A stretch of 64,000 nucleotides of DNA from Gp1-AA133 sp963850425 (GCA_963850425.1 CAWKLF010000007.1:1054001-1118000); one strand, 5' to 3'; positions 51,531 through 61,290 are shown, counted from the first letter of the stretch. Translations and numbers: made by a program. The notes: generated from the letters alone by a model not told the origin.

Positions 51531-52595
51531 CTAGGCCACCTGGCTCGCATCAGGCACGACTACCGTGCGTTTCTCTCGCGCGCTCTGCTCCGCCAGTTCG
51601 ATGAGGTGGATGATGTTGCGGGACTGGTCGGGCTTCACCGCCAGTTCTTCCCGTCCCATGATCGCTTGGTAGACATTGGTGTAGTAGGCGGGATAGTTAC
51701 CGGCGAGCGTGCGATATTTCTTGCGAGCCGCCTCTCCGTTGCACTGGGTGATTGTGCCCCACGCGCTTTCCGGTTCTTCGCCCCAGCCGGGCTTACTGGG
51801 CATACTTCCCTGCTTGAGCGCTTCTTCCTGGGGATCAAGTCCGAACTTCTGATACGTACCCTCGGTGCCATAGAGCAGAAAACGCGGGCTAGGCTCGCAC
51901 ACGAGCGATCCTGCGTGAAGCGTAACTTTCAAATTTGAGTACTGAAGTTGGACTTCGAAGTTGTCGACCGCGGCGGCTCGATCTCTCTGCAAGCGGAGGT
52001 CGGCATAAATTCCCGTGGGCCGCCCGAATAGAACTACCGCCTGATCGATCAAGTGCGACCCTAGATCGAACAGTACCCCGGAACCCGGGCCGGACTGCTC
52101 GCGCCAGGCATTGGGCTGCACGCCGGGACGGAAGCGGTCGAAGCGGCTATGGAATTCAGCGACGCGGCCCAGGAGTCTCTGGTCCAGGATCTGGCGCACG
52201 GTGAGAAAGTCTCCGTCCCAGCGGCGATTCTGAAAGACGCTCAACCGGCGGCCCACTTTTTTCGACAGCGCGATGAGCTGGTCGGCATCCGCCGAGGTGA
52301 TGGTGAAAGGCTTGTCGACGACTACGTGCTTTCCTGCTTCCAGAGACTTCGTGGCGATTTCCAGGTGACTCGTGTTGGGCGTGGCGACGACGATGAGTTC
52401 GACGGAAGATTCACGCAGCAGCGAGTCGAGATCGCGCACAACCTTCGCTTGCGGGTATCTCTTCTGAGCTTCGTTCCCCCTGCGCTCCAGGATATGCGTC
52501 AGCCGAAGATTTGGGTTAGCGTGGATGAGCGGACCATGGAAAACCTGGCCCGCCATTCCGAAGCCGACAAGTCCGACATTGATGGGATTGGTCAC
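51531..52595 (-). CDS. Gfo/Idh/MocA family oxidoreductase
   Basis: A 354-residue cytoplasmic NAD(P)-dependent oxidoreductase. The Rossmann motif GLVGFGMAGQVFHG starts at residue 7, VVVDKPFTI holds the conserved lysine, and the C-terminal beta-sheet domain contains GVLFDLGSHLIDQ with the catalytic-type Asp and His. It resembles YdgJ/scyllo-inositol-type dehydrogenases, which oxidise or reduce sugars and cyclitols. It is divergent from the GMC gene over 109 bases and may act in the same sugar pathway. Confidence 0.88.
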   Translation of the reverse strand: MTNPINVGLVGFGMAGQVFHGPLIHANPNLRLTHILERRGNEAQKRYPQAKVVRDLDSLLRESSVELIVVATPNTSHLEIATKSLEAGKHVVVDKPFTITSADADQLIALSKKVGRRLSVFQNRRWDGDFLTVRQILDQRLLGRVAEFHSRFDRFRPGVQPNAWREQSGPGSGVLFDLGSHLIDQAVVLFGRPTGIYADLRLQRDRAAAVDNFEVQLQYSNLKVTLHAGSLVCEPSPRFLLYGTEGTYQKFGLDPQEEALKQGSMPSKPGWGEEPESAWGTITQCNGEAARKKYRTLAGNYPAYYTNVYQAIMGREELAVKPDQSRNIIHLIELAEQSAREKRTVVVPDASQVA

Positions 52596-52704
52596 GCGAA
52601 CATTCTAAGCGCAAGCACTACAGTTCAAAAAGCCGGTTCGAGACTGGACCGCGAGGTCTATAATCCGCATTCCGCTCATTCCAACTCGTGAGGGTGCGTG
52701 TTTC

Positions 52705-54420
52705 ATGGCGCAGGTCAATCGTTCTCCCAAGGTTTATGACGTCTGTATCGTGGGGTCGGGGGCCGCCGGAGGAACCGCGGCCAAGATTCTTACCGAAGGC
52801 GGCTTGAACGTCGCAATGCTGGAAGCGGGCGGGCCGTTGAACCCCGAAGTGGACTTCAAAGAGCACGTCTGGCCTTACGAACTGGCGCACCGCGGGGCAG
52901 GTGTGGGCGGGCACGCGCTCGAGCCCGGCAATGGATTGGAGAACGAATTTATCGCGCCCACGGGTGCATGGACCATTGAAGGCGAACCTTACTCGTCCGC
53001 TCCGGGATCGAGCTTTCGCTGGTACCGGTCGCGCATTGTTGGAGGACGAACCAACCACTGGGGCCGGATTGCGCTTCGGTTCGCTCCGGTGGATTTCAAG
53101 TCCAAGACGCGCGACGGGCTGGCCGACGACTGGCCAATTACGTACGAAGACATCGCGCCTTATTACGACAAGGTGGAATCTTACATCGGCGTTTTTGGCA
53201 GCAAAGAAAATATCCCAAGCGCTCCAGACGGCATATTCCAGCCTCCACCAAAACCACGATGCAACGAACTGGTGGTGAAGCAGGCCTGCGACAAATTAGG
53301 CATTCTGTGCGTGCCTTCGCGGCTGGCGGTGTTGACTCGCCCCTTGAACGGCAGACCTGCCTGCCACTACTGCGGGCAATGCGGCCGAGGGTGCAAGCGC
53401 GCGAGCAACTTCAGTTCCAGCCAGGTAATGATTCCACCCGCGCAAAAGACGGGAAGGTTCACACTCATCACCAATGCCATGGCTCGCGAAATTCTCGTGG
53501 GCAAAGACGGCAAAGCCCAGGGGGTTTCCTATGTCGACAAAAAATCGAAATCAGAACAGCGTGTGATGGCGAGGGCCGTGATGGTCGCGGCGAGTGCTTG
53601 CGAGTCGGCTCGGCTATTGCTGAATTCGAAATCCACCTTGTTCCCCGACGGCCTGGCGAACTCTTCCGGGGAGGTCGGCCGCAATCTCATGGATTCGGTA
53701 GGCAGTGATGGCGGCGGAGTCGTCCCGCGTATGGAGAAGGTGAAGCCCCACAATCACGACGGCGTGGGCGGGTTGCACATGTACGTACCGTGGTGGAAGT
53801 TCGATCGCAAGAATGATTTCCCCCGGGGATACCACATCGAACTCTGGGGCGGCCGCGACATGCCGGGGGTGGGCATGTTCCACGACTCCTGCGACGACGG
53901 CGAAGGCTACGGCGCGAGCCTGAAGCAACGCCTGCGCAAGGAGTACGGAACCTATCTCGGATTCTCGGGGCGCGGGGAGATGATTCCGAATCGCGACACC
54001 TACTGCGAACTGGATCCCACCATGGTCGATCAATGGGGAATCCCTGTACTGCGCTTCCATTTCAAGTGGGCCGATAGCGAAATCAAGATGGCGAAGGATA
54101 TGCAGGAGGTTTTCAAGTCGATCATCGAAGCGGCGGGTGGCACGTACACTACGGAGACCGATCCGGACGGTGACAATCCCTACGGCATCCTCGATGGCGG
54201 TGTCATCATTCACGAAGTAGGGACGGCGCGCATGGGAGCGGATCCGAAGACGTCGGTGCTCAACGGATATTGCCAGGCCCACGATGTGAAGAACCTCTAT
54301 GTCACCGATGGTGCGACGTTCGTGACCAATCCAGACAAGAATCCGACCCTGACGATCATGGCGCTGTCGTGGCGCGCATCAGATCATCTGCTGGAAGAAG
54401 CGAAAAGGGGAAATCTGTAG
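52705..54420 (+). CDS. GMC family FAD-dependent sugar dehydrogenase, catalytic subunit
   Basis: A 571-residue FAD oxidoreductase. The dinucleotide motif is VGSGAAGGTAAKILTEGG at 16-33, then RIVGGRTNHWGRIALRF near 112. C220-HYC-GQ-C226-GRG-C230 is a cysteine group that satisfies CX5CX3C, the iron-sulfur pattern of FAD glucose dehydrogenases. The end has EVGTARMGADP and NPTLTIMALSWRASDHL, the active-site region of the family. The next gene encodes its exported small subunit, 26 bases away. It likely oxidises a sugar in the periplasm, passing electrons to a cytochrome. Confidence 0.9.
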   Translation: MAQVNRSPKVYDVCIVGSGAAGGTAAKILTEGGLNVAMLEAGGPLNPEVDFKEHVWPYELAHRGAGVGGHALEPGNGLENEFIAPTGAWTIEGEPYSSAPGSSFRWYRSRIVGGRTNHWGRIALRFAPVDFKSKTRDGLADDWPITYEDIAPYYDKVESYIGVFGSKENIPSAPDGIFQPPPKPRCNELVVKQACDKLGILCVPSRLAVLTRPLNGRPACHYCGQCGRGCKRASNFSSSQVMIPPAQKTGRFTLITNAMAREILVGKDGKAQGVSYVDKKSKSEQRVMARAVMVAASACESARLLLNSKSTLFPDGLANSSGEVGRNLMDSVGSDGGGVVPRMEKVKPHNHDGVGGLHMYVPWWKFDRKNDFPRGYHIELWGGRDMPGVGMFHDSCDDGEGYGASLKQRLRKEYGTYLGFSGRGEMIPNRDTYCELDPTMVDQWGIPVLRFHFKWADSEIKMAKDMQEVFKSIIEAAGGTYTTETDPDGDNPYGILDGGVIIHEVGTARMGADPKTSVLNGYCQAHDVKNLYVTDGATFVTNPDKNPTLTIMALSWRASDHLLEEAKRGNL

Positions 54421-54446
54421 CCGGTTCAATTTTGGAGAAGACGCGT

Positions 54447-55046
54447 ATGCCCTCGAATTCGATCAGCCGCCGCGACATTCTGAAAACTCTGGCGATGGGA
54501 GCCGTGGGAGGCTCGGTACTGCAGGTGATCCCGCTCGAAGCCGCCGAGCACGTGCACCACATGGTGCAGGCGGAAAAGCGTCAGACGCCGGCCGGGAAAT
54601 ACCAGCCAAAGTTTTTCAACGCGCATCAGTACGCCACTCTTGCAGTGGTTTGCGACGCGATCATCCCGCCCGATGGGCATAGCGGAGGGGCGGTGCAGGC
54701 GGGTGCGCCTGAATTCATCGATCTCCTGACCAGCGAGAACAAGGCCTACCAGCCCACCCTCGTGCGCGGCCTCGACTGGCTCGATGTGCACTGCAACAAG
54801 GCATTCGGAAAACCGCTGACCGGTTGCGATGCAGCCCAAAGGAAGCAGGTTTTCGATCTGATTGCTTTCCGTAAGAGCGCAGTGGAAGACAGCAGCATGG
54901 GCCCGGGGGTCGAGTTTTTCGCCTTCACGCGCAGGTTGACTACCGATGCTTTCTATACAAGTGAAATTGGCATCAAAGACCTGCAATACATCGGCAACAC
55001 GTTTCTGCCGGATTTTCCCGGCTGCCCACCCGTTCCCGAAGGCTAG
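54447..55046 (+). CDS. Gluconate 2-dehydrogenase subunit 3-like protein, Tat-exported
   Basis: A 199-residue partner subunit of the gluconate_2-dh3 family. The N-terminus is a Tat signal (ISRRDILKTLAMGAVGGSVLQV), and the body (FFNAHQYATLAVVCDAIIPPDG, EFIDLLTSEN, GIKDLQYIGNTFLPDFPGCP) matches the family. The catalytic GMC subunit has no signal of its own, so this protein probably carries it out of the cell by hitch-hiking. GGAGAAG precedes the ATG; a longer frame upstream overlaps the previous gene and is unlikely. Confidence 0.88.
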   Translation: MPSNSISRRDILKTLAMGAVGGSVLQVIPLEAAEHVHHMVQAEKRQTPAGKYQPKFFNAHQYATLAVVCDAIIPPDGHSGGAVQAGAPEFIDLLTSENKAYQPTLVRGLDWLDVHCNKAFGKPLTGCDAAQRKQVFDLIAFRKSAVEDSSMGPGVEFFAFTRRLTTDAFYTSEIGIKDLQYIGNTFLPDFPGCPPVPEG

Positions 55047-55170
55047 GCGGGCGCGCTTAGGTCGGGACACGACACAAATTAAGCGGTGTTTCCTGCCTGC
55101 CTGATTGGAGCACGACGCCGGCTGGCGTAGTATGGTCGGTCGCTTGTCTCATCCCGCACGGAGAAGTGGA

Positions 55171-56790
55171 ATGAAGAAAGTCCTGCTTTGGCTGTTTCTC
55201 GTTGTCCTGAGCGTGGCAGCAATTCTTCCGGCATGGTCCCAGGAATCGATCGATCTCGAAATGATCAGCCGCATCCGTTACGAAGGCTTCCGGAACTCCA
55301 AGGTGATGGAACTGGCCAGTGGATTGATGGATAGCATCGGGCCGCGGCTGACCGGATCGCCGAATGCGAAGCGTGCCAATGAGTGGACTCGCGACCAGCT
55401 GACCTCGTTCGGCCTCGCGAACGCGCACCTGGAATCATGGGGACCATTCGGGCGGGGATGGTCGAACGAATTCGTCAGCGCGCGCATGCTCACCCCCGAA
55501 ATTTCACCCCTCATCGCCTATGCGAAAGCGTGGACACCCGGAACCAATGGCCTGCTTAAGGGAAAATGCACGCGCGTCAAGATTGAGGATAAGAAAGACT
55601 TCGACAAGTATCGCGGCAAGCTGGCCGGGATGATTGTGCTGCTGGGATCGGATCCGGAAGTGAAAACTGTCTCCCAGCCAATGTTCGAGCGGCTCACGGA
55701 CAAGGAGCTTGCTGATATCGAACAGTATCCTATCCCTAACGAGAAGTCTGGATTTCGCTTCGCCCAGTACAGAAAGCGGATCGCCTTTCAGAAAGACATG
55801 AACAAGTTTCTGGGCGAAGAAAAAATTCTCGCGTTAGTCGATCACGGCATCGGATCCTACGGCGGAGGCACGGTGTTTGTGCAAGGTGGAACGTGGAAGA
55901 CGGGTGAAACGGTTACCTTCCCCGCGGTGACCATCGCCATGGAGCAATGGGACCGCATGGCGCGCCTGCTGGAGCAGAAGAAGGATGTGGAATTGGAACT
56001 GAACGTTATTAACACGTTCTACGACACCGATCCCATGCAGTACAACACCATCGCCGAAATTCCGGGCACCGACAAGAAAGATGAAATCGTGATGGTCGGG
56101 GCTCACCTGGATTCGTGGCACGCGGGCACCGGCGCGACCGACAACGGCGCAGGAACGGTCGTGATGATGGAAGCGATGCGGATTCTGAAGGCGGTGGATG
56201 CGAAACCGCGGCGCACGGTTCGCATCGGCTTGTGGACGGGTGAAGAGCAGGGACTTCTGGGATCACAGTTTTATGTGCAGCAACATTTCGGATCGCGTCC
56301 CCCGATGGATGATCCCGAGATGAGAGACATGCCGACACTGCTGCGGCGCGAAGCGGGTCCGGTCACGGTGAAACCCGAACAGGCAAAGGTCTCTGTCTAT
56401 CTGAATGTCGACAACGGCAGCGGCAAACTGCGCGGCGTATACCTGCAGGAGAACGAAGCCGTCGCGCCCATCTTTGAAGCATGGATGCGGCCATTCAAAG
56501 ATCTCGGGATGACGACGCTTGCGATGCGCAACACGGGTGGCACGGATCATCAATCCTTCGACGCGGCGGGCATTCCCGGGTTCCAGTTCATCCAAGACCC
56601 GCTCGACTACGACACACGCACCCACCACTCGAACATGGATGTCTACGACCGCCTGCAACTGGACGATCTGAAACAGGCCGCCGTAGTCGTGGCGAGTTTT
56701 GTGTACAACGCGGCCATACGCGAGCAAAAATTCCCGCGCAAAGCGATCGAAAAACCGCTCCAAAATACGCCCGAAAAGGATCCCGAATAG
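55171..56790 (+). CDS. Secreted M28 family zinc peptidase
   Basis: A 539-residue exported aminopeptidase of family M28. Signal peptide KKVLLWLFLVVLSVAAILPAWSQ. The metal-binding and catalytic motifs are all present: VGAHLDSWHAGTGATDNGAGTV, WTGEEQGLLGSQFY, and the late histidine in TGGTDHQSFDAAGIPGFQF. A PA-like insert lies at about 120-210. GGAGAAG precedes the ATG; a longer in-frame extension lacks one. It differs widely from the M28 protein at 14702 and probably has a different peptide preference. Confidence 0.9.
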   Translation: MKKVLLWLFLVVLSVAAILPAWSQESIDLEMISRIRYEGFRNSKVMELASGLMDSIGPRLTGSPNAKRANEWTRDQLTSFGLANAHLESWGPFGRGWSNEFVSARMLTPEISPLIAYAKAWTPGTNGLLKGKCTRVKIEDKKDFDKYRGKLAGMIVLLGSDPEVKTVSQPMFERLTDKELADIEQYPIPNEKSGFRFAQYRKRIAFQKDMNKFLGEEKILALVDHGIGSYGGGTVFVQGGTWKTGETVTFPAVTIAMEQWDRMARLLEQKKDVELELNVINTFYDTDPMQYNTIAEIPGTDKKDEIVMVGAHLDSWHAGTGATDNGAGTVVMMEAMRILKAVDAKPRRTVRIGLWTGEEQGLLGSQFYVQQHFGSRPPMDDPEMRDMPTLLRREAGPVTVKPEQAKVSVYLNVDNGSGKLRGVYLQENEAVAPIFEAWMRPFKDLGMTTLAMRNTGGTDHQSFDAAGIPGFQFIQDPLDYDTRTHHSNMDVYDRLQLDDLKQAAVVVASFVYNAAIREQKFPRKAIEKPLQNTPEKDPE

Positions 56791-57029
56791 GGCTGGAAAG
56801 TAACTGTTACTTAAGAGTTGGTACCTGGGTTGCTATCGGGCTTAACTAACTGTGCTGGAGTCAGTTGGAAGAGATGGGTGCGCGAACGTACGATTAAAAA
56901 ACGGGTAACGATTTTCGATTGAACAGTGCCGAAGGTCGTAGTACCATCGTTTTCTCCCCTTCCGCGAGTGGGAAGCGTTCTTCAAAACGGTTCTCACAGC
57001 GGCCGCCCGGCTCCCCCTGGAAGGCATTT

Positions 57030-57908
57030 ATGAATTTCGGCCCCAAGTCCATCGCGTTCTGTGCCCTGTTCAGCATCTCGAGCCTGCTTGCGGCAGCCCA
57101 GCAGACACCTTGCTCCACCGATGGCCAGACACCCGGGCCGGGAGCGATTGCGTGCGTGACCGGCAATGGAGTGCAGGTAACCGCCAACGTTCCGGTGGAC
57201 GCTCCGCAGGAAGTATTGCCGTTGACGCCTGAGCAGCGGCCGGCCGCGGCGCCGCTGGTGATTTATCTGAATGGCAAGCTCAGCATCTCAGCGAAGAATT
57301 CGACCTTGGGCGATGTTCTGCGAGCGATCGCCGCGAAGACCGGAGCGGCCATTGATGTTCCCGAAAATGCGAATGAGCGCGTGGTAAGCCATTTGGGCCC
57401 CGGGCTTGCGCGCGACGTAATGGCTTCGCTGTTGAACGGGTCGCATTTCAACTACGTGATGGTAGGGACGGAAACTGATCCGAACGCGGTGGCCCGCGTG
57501 GTCTTGACCGCGAAAAACGAAAAAGCTGACAGCGGGTCAGTGGTCGCTGGCTCGAACCCGGTAATGATGAACGGACGGCCGATGGTGCAGCCGCGTACCG
57601 CGCTGCAAGCGGCAGTTATGCAGCCCTATCAGGAAATGCTGGCGCAGCAACAGGCGCAGCAGGAAGCCGCGGAAAATCAGCAGCCCATCACGCCGGTTGA
57701 ATCAGTTGCGGCCCCGAGCGAACCAGGCGCCCCCAATGCGGGGACAGGTAGCGGAGCATCTGAAAGTGTCGTCGAGGCGCCGCCTCCCGCAGAAGCGCCG
57801 CGAGCGGGAAATGGATCCGGAGACAAGACTCCCGCGCAGGTGCTGCAGGATCTTTACGAGACTCGCCGGCAGATGATGCAGCAGCAACATCAACCTCCGC
57901 CGCAATAA
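57030..57908 (+). CDS. Secreted STN-domain protein
   Basis: A 292-residue exported protein. Signal peptide ends at SSLLAAAQQ. About residues 70-155 form a secretin/TonB short N-terminal (STN)-like domain: ISAKNSTLGDVLRAIAAKTGAAIDVP, then VVSHLGPGLARDVMASLLNGSHFNYVMVG. The rest is Gln/Ala/Pro-rich (QQQAQQEAAENQQP) and disordered. STN domains usually cap secretins or FecA-type receptors; here the domain is alone. It faces the pseudokinase-TonB gene tail to tail across 61 bases. Confidence 0.75.
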   Translation: MNFGPKSIAFCALFSISSLLAAAQQTPCSTDGQTPGPGAIACVTGNGVQVTANVPVDAPQEVLPLTPEQRPAAAPLVIYLNGKLSISAKNSTLGDVLRAIAAKTGAAIDVPENANERVVSHLGPGLARDVMASLLNGSHFNYVMVGTETDPNAVARVVLTAKNEKADSGSVVAGSNPVMMNGRPMVQPRTALQAAVMQPYQEMLAQQQAQQEAAENQQPITPVESVAAPSEPGAPNAGTGSGASESVVEAPPPAEAPRAGNGSGDKTPAQVLQDLYETRRQMMQQQHQPPPQ

Positions 57909-57969
57909 GACTACCCAGCGGATTGGTTCTCAAAAGGGTTCAGGCCTCTGGCGCGTTGTTGGAAGCGCG

Positions 57970-59340
57970 CTACGGGGAAACCTGCGACGGATGTACTTCG
58001 ACTCCGCCTCTGCCAAACGCATATCGCAACAGCCACTGACTTGAAACGGGGCTGCCGCCCGTCTGTGGTGCGTCGAACTTCCAACGGCGTGAAGCGTCCA
58101 GAGCAACCTTTGCAAAATACTGGCTCGGCCCCGCCGATTGCAACGCAGCGTTCGTGACCTTCCCATTGGGGTCCACGGCGAGCTTTACGGTCACCTTGAC
58201 CTTGCCCGTAATCGTATTCAGAGAGCGCTGAGAAACTTTGGGGAGAACGCGATCAGCAACAGCTCCCTCAGAAGTTTTCATCGAGGCATTGCTGGCCGGG
58301 CCAGTGGGGGCGGGCGTTCGAGTCTCCGACTCTGCGGGCTTGGAATGGCTCGGCCTGGGCGCTTCCGGAACGACTTTTGGCGCAGCTGGGCTCGGTTGGA
58401 CTGTTGCAGCATGGCCGGAAGCATCACGGTCCGGGTCCGCTACGCGGGCCGTAGTGGACGGTATGGTAGGTGCGGAAGTGCGGTGCAGGACCCTCGGTCC
58501 GATGACCAAGCCTGCGACCAGGATCGCGCCGGCTGCTATCACGTAGGGCACGCGTGCAGACTTCCGGGCGGGCGGCGCTGAAGGAAGCAAGTGGGCAGCA
58601 ATGTCAGGCACAGTCCACCGGCGCTGCGGATCAAGACGCAGGCATTGGCGCGTGATCTCGAGGAAGGGCGCGGGCATAGTATCGGGAAGAGCCGGGTCCC
58701 CGAGTCGCACGGCGTCTGCGGGAGAGGCTTTCTGCGTCAGCGCTTCCACAAGCGTGATGCCAAGCGACCAGATATCTCCCGCCGGAGTACTGCCTGCGGT
58801 TACAGTCTCAGGAGCATCATAGGCAGTTGGTAGATGAGGGGTGATGTCTTTCTCTCCCACCGGGCGGATGGTGTCGCCGGCAAGGCGAAGACTATCGCCA
58901 ACCGCCATGATGTTGCCGGGCTTGACGCGGCCGTGCGCGAAGCCGGAGTTGTGCAGATATCCGAGCACTTCGAGCAGGGAGCGCAGCATATATTCAGTTT
59001 CCGACGGCGTGAGAGCTCGACTGGGAAGAATCTGTCCGAGGTTCTCGTCCGCAAAATCGGTCACGACATACAGCATGGGCGCAGTGCCCAATTGGCAACG
59101 TCCCCAATGGAACAGGCGTAGCAGGTGCGGATGGTCGAGCTTGGCGATTCGTTCCCAGCGGGCGAGCTGGGCTGCCGCATTCGCCGGAGCGCATTCCACG
59201 AACTTGAGCGCCGCCGCCTGTGCGTAGGGACCGTAGCTCGTTCTGAAAAGCGCGCTGTGGTCGGACTTGCCTTGAAGATCACGGAGGGTGAACCGGCCAT
59301 CAACGACGTGGCCCTCCCATTGTTTCCACGCATCATTCAT
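57970..59340 (-). CDS. Pseudokinase-TonB fusion protein
   Basis: A 456-residue single-pass protein. Residues 1-255 have the protein kinase fold with ATP lysine K46, but the catalytic loop reads H136-G-R-V-K-P-G-N143 instead of HRDxKPxN, so the catalytic Asp is replaced by Arg, and the DFG position reads LAGD. It should not phosphorylate. A membrane helix at 264-285 and a Pro/Ser-rich periplasmic spacer lead to a C-terminal TonB domain (about 365-456, VKVTVKLAVDPNGKVTNAALQSAG, ALDASRRWKFDAP). The inner-membrane arrangement couples a ligand-binding pseudokinase inside to TonB outside. Fusion of these two modules is unusual. Confidence 0.85.
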   Translation of the reverse strand: MNDAWKQWEGHVVDGRFTLRDLQGKSDHSALFRTSYGPYAQAAALKFVECAPANAAAQLARWERIAKLDHPHLLRLFHWGRCQLGTAPMLYVVTDFADENLGQILPSRALTPSETEYMLRSLLEVLGYLHNSGFAHGRVKPGNIMAVGDSLRLAGDTIRPVGEKDITPHLPTAYDAPETVTAGSTPAGDIWSLGITLVEALTQKASPADAVRLGDPALPDTMPAPFLEITRQCLRLDPQRRWTVPDIAAHLLPSAPPARKSARVPYVIAAGAILVAGLVIGPRVLHRTSAPTIPSTTARVADPDRDASGHAATVQPSPAAPKVVPEAPRPSHSKPAESETRTPAPTGPASNASMKTSEGAVADRVLPKVSQRSLNTITGKVKVTVKLAVDPNGKVTNAALQSAGPSQYFAKVALDASRRWKFDAPQTGGSPVSSQWLLRYAFGRGGVEVHPSQVSP

Positions 59341-59461
59341 GAGAAATCACATCAGCCGGCCGCGGGGCCGAGAATCTATTATTTTAAGCGCATCGGAGTT
59401 TTGATGCCTTCCGCCTGAATTTTTTTGGAGCCTGGGGGAAATTCGATAAAGGGCCGAACGC

Positions 59462-61084
59462 TTATCCCGCCTGCGCTTCGACCTGGGTATCAACCAGGAC
59501 TTGTGGGCCACTGGTCCTGGAAGCCGCTTCTGCGGCGTGGCCAATGACGCGGTCGAGCGCATCGGCCAGTGCAACCGGGAATTCCGAAATCAGCAGGTTC
59601 ACGTCGAGATGCAAGGGCTGCTCGTGATAGAGCCGGTGAACCGAGAGGGCGCCGCGACGGCGGTTCGAGGTTGTGACCAGGTTGAGCGTCACGCCCCACA
59701 TCCCGGTTGTTCCCGGAAGGATAAGAGTTCCCGGACGATTCCAGCGGAAGTGAATTTCGCCGTGGCTGAGAGGCACGGTCTGGAAACGCTCCAGGACCGG
59801 AAACTCCTCCAGTTGTAACTTGATGTTCAGTTCGAACGCATCGAAGTCATTGGACGAAAAACCAGCGGTGAGAATGCGGCAGATTTGCTCGTAGTCACGA
59901 GCGACATATAGTTCGGCCGTGGCGCGGCGGATGGCGAGATTGTTGATCACAATCTGCCGCTGCTCAAGCGTGCGCTGGGCTACACGGCGGATTTCACCAA
60001 ATTCAGGATAGCCGAGATGTTGAACTCCTAGCCAAACGCCTGTGCCGACCACGGCGAGCACCAGGCCAAGCGAACTCCCGGTTGGCCACAGGAGAAACAA
60101 ACTCAACAGAGCGAACAGCGCGGAAACCGCGTACAACACGATCACTACCTGGCGATGCGACATTCCGAGTTGCAGGAGTCGATGGTGAATGTGCTCGCGA
60201 TCTGCCGTGAATACGGGGCGCCCACCAATCAGGCGGCGCAGCACGGAGAGGGAAGTTTCGAGGATCGGCAATCCGAAAGATACAACCGGAATCGCGACGG
60301 CGATGACGGTGGGCGCCTTCTGCGCGCCCTCCAGGGCCAGCGCGCTGAGCAGAAATCCGATAAAAAGGCTGCCCGAATCACCGAGAAAAATCGTGGCAGG
60401 ATTGAAGTTGAATCTCAAGAAGCCGAGGATTGCGCCCGTCAGAGCGACCGTCATCAAGGCCACCAGCGCGGAGTGGCTCCACAGAGCGACCACAAAAACC
60501 ACAAGTGTGGAAAATAGCGCTGAACCCGCGGCCAAGCCGTCGAGGCCATCAATCAGATTAAAAGCGTTGGTAATCCCCAGCACCCACACAATGGTCAGCG
60601 CCAAACCAACGAACCAGGGAAATTGCCGGGCCCCGAACAGGACAGGCAGGTCAAGAATCCGGAGACCGCCCAGCCACAACAGGAAGGCCGCGACCGCTTG
60701 CACGGCAAACTTTACGTATGGGCCCACGCTATGGATATCGTCGTAGAGGCCCAGCACGAAAACCAGGCACCCCGGCACCAGGATGGTGACGAGGACCTGC
60801 AGCGAGGATCCGAATTGAAGTCTCGGATGGAAGGAGGAGATCGAGATCGCCACCGTGAGACTGAGAACGAATGCCGCGAAGATGGCCACTCCGCCCAGCC
60901 GCGGCAGCGGCGCGGCGTGTAGATGGCGCTCCGAAAGCGGGGCAGATACCCAGCCACGACTGCTTGCGAGATTCCTGATTGATCGGGTCAGGACGAACGA
61001 CAGGCCCAGCGCCAGCGCGAAGATCCCAAGGTAAAGAACAGTCAACTGCGTGGCCCTCGATGCGGAGCGGGTCGAGCACCGCAA
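59462..61084 (-). CDS. MraY/WecA-like undecaprenyl-phosphate sugar-1-phosphate transferase
   Basis: A 540-residue integral membrane enzyme of glycosyltransferase family 4. The first 340 residues contain about ten helices and the conserved catalytic motifs: GLYDDIHSVGP (114-116 YDD), NAFNLIDGLDGLAAG (173-187), FLGDSGSLFIG (233-243) and the EHIHHRLL loop at 297-304. It transfers a sugar-phosphate to undecaprenyl phosphate, starting glycan synthesis. Residues about 361-540 are an extra soluble domain with no family I recognise. It lies at the edge of a polysaccharide locus. Confidence 0.88.
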   Translation of the reverse strand: MRCSTRSASRATQLTVLYLGIFALALGLSFVLTRSIRNLASSRGWVSAPLSERHLHAAPLPRLGGVAIFAAFVLSLTVAISISSFHPRLQFGSSLQVLVTILVPGCLVFVLGLYDDIHSVGPYVKFAVQAVAAFLLWLGGLRILDLPVLFGARQFPWFVGLALTIVWVLGITNAFNLIDGLDGLAAGSALFSTLVVFVVALWSHSALVALMTVALTGAILGFLRFNFNPATIFLGDSGSLFIGFLLSALALEGAQKAPTVIAVAIPVVSFGLPILETSLSVLRRLIGGRPVFTADREHIHHRLLQLGMSHRQVVIVLYAVSALFALLSLFLLWPTGSSLGLVLAVVGTGVWLGVQHLGYPEFGEIRRVAQRTLEQRQIVINNLAIRRATAELYVARDYEQICRILTAGFSSNDFDAFELNIKLQLEEFPVLERFQTVPLSHGEIHFRWNRPGTLILPGTTGMWGVTLNLVTTSNRRRGALSVHRLYHEQPLHLDVNLLISEFPVALADALDRVIGHAAEAASRTSGPQVLVDTQVEAQAG

Positions 61085-61290
61085 TCAGGTAATGGATTAC
61101 TGAAAAGATGAACGTGCAATTTTTCGAGTGGCGGATAACGTTCGGAAATATTACAGCGTGAAAAAGCAACTGGCAATCAACATCTAGATTCCCTGCGATG
61201 GTGTTTCCCTTTTTGAACACGAAGGGCCCGGCGCTGGCGCTATAGCCCTGTGTTAGACTCGGATTTCGCACAAGATCAAAGGGGAGTGCT

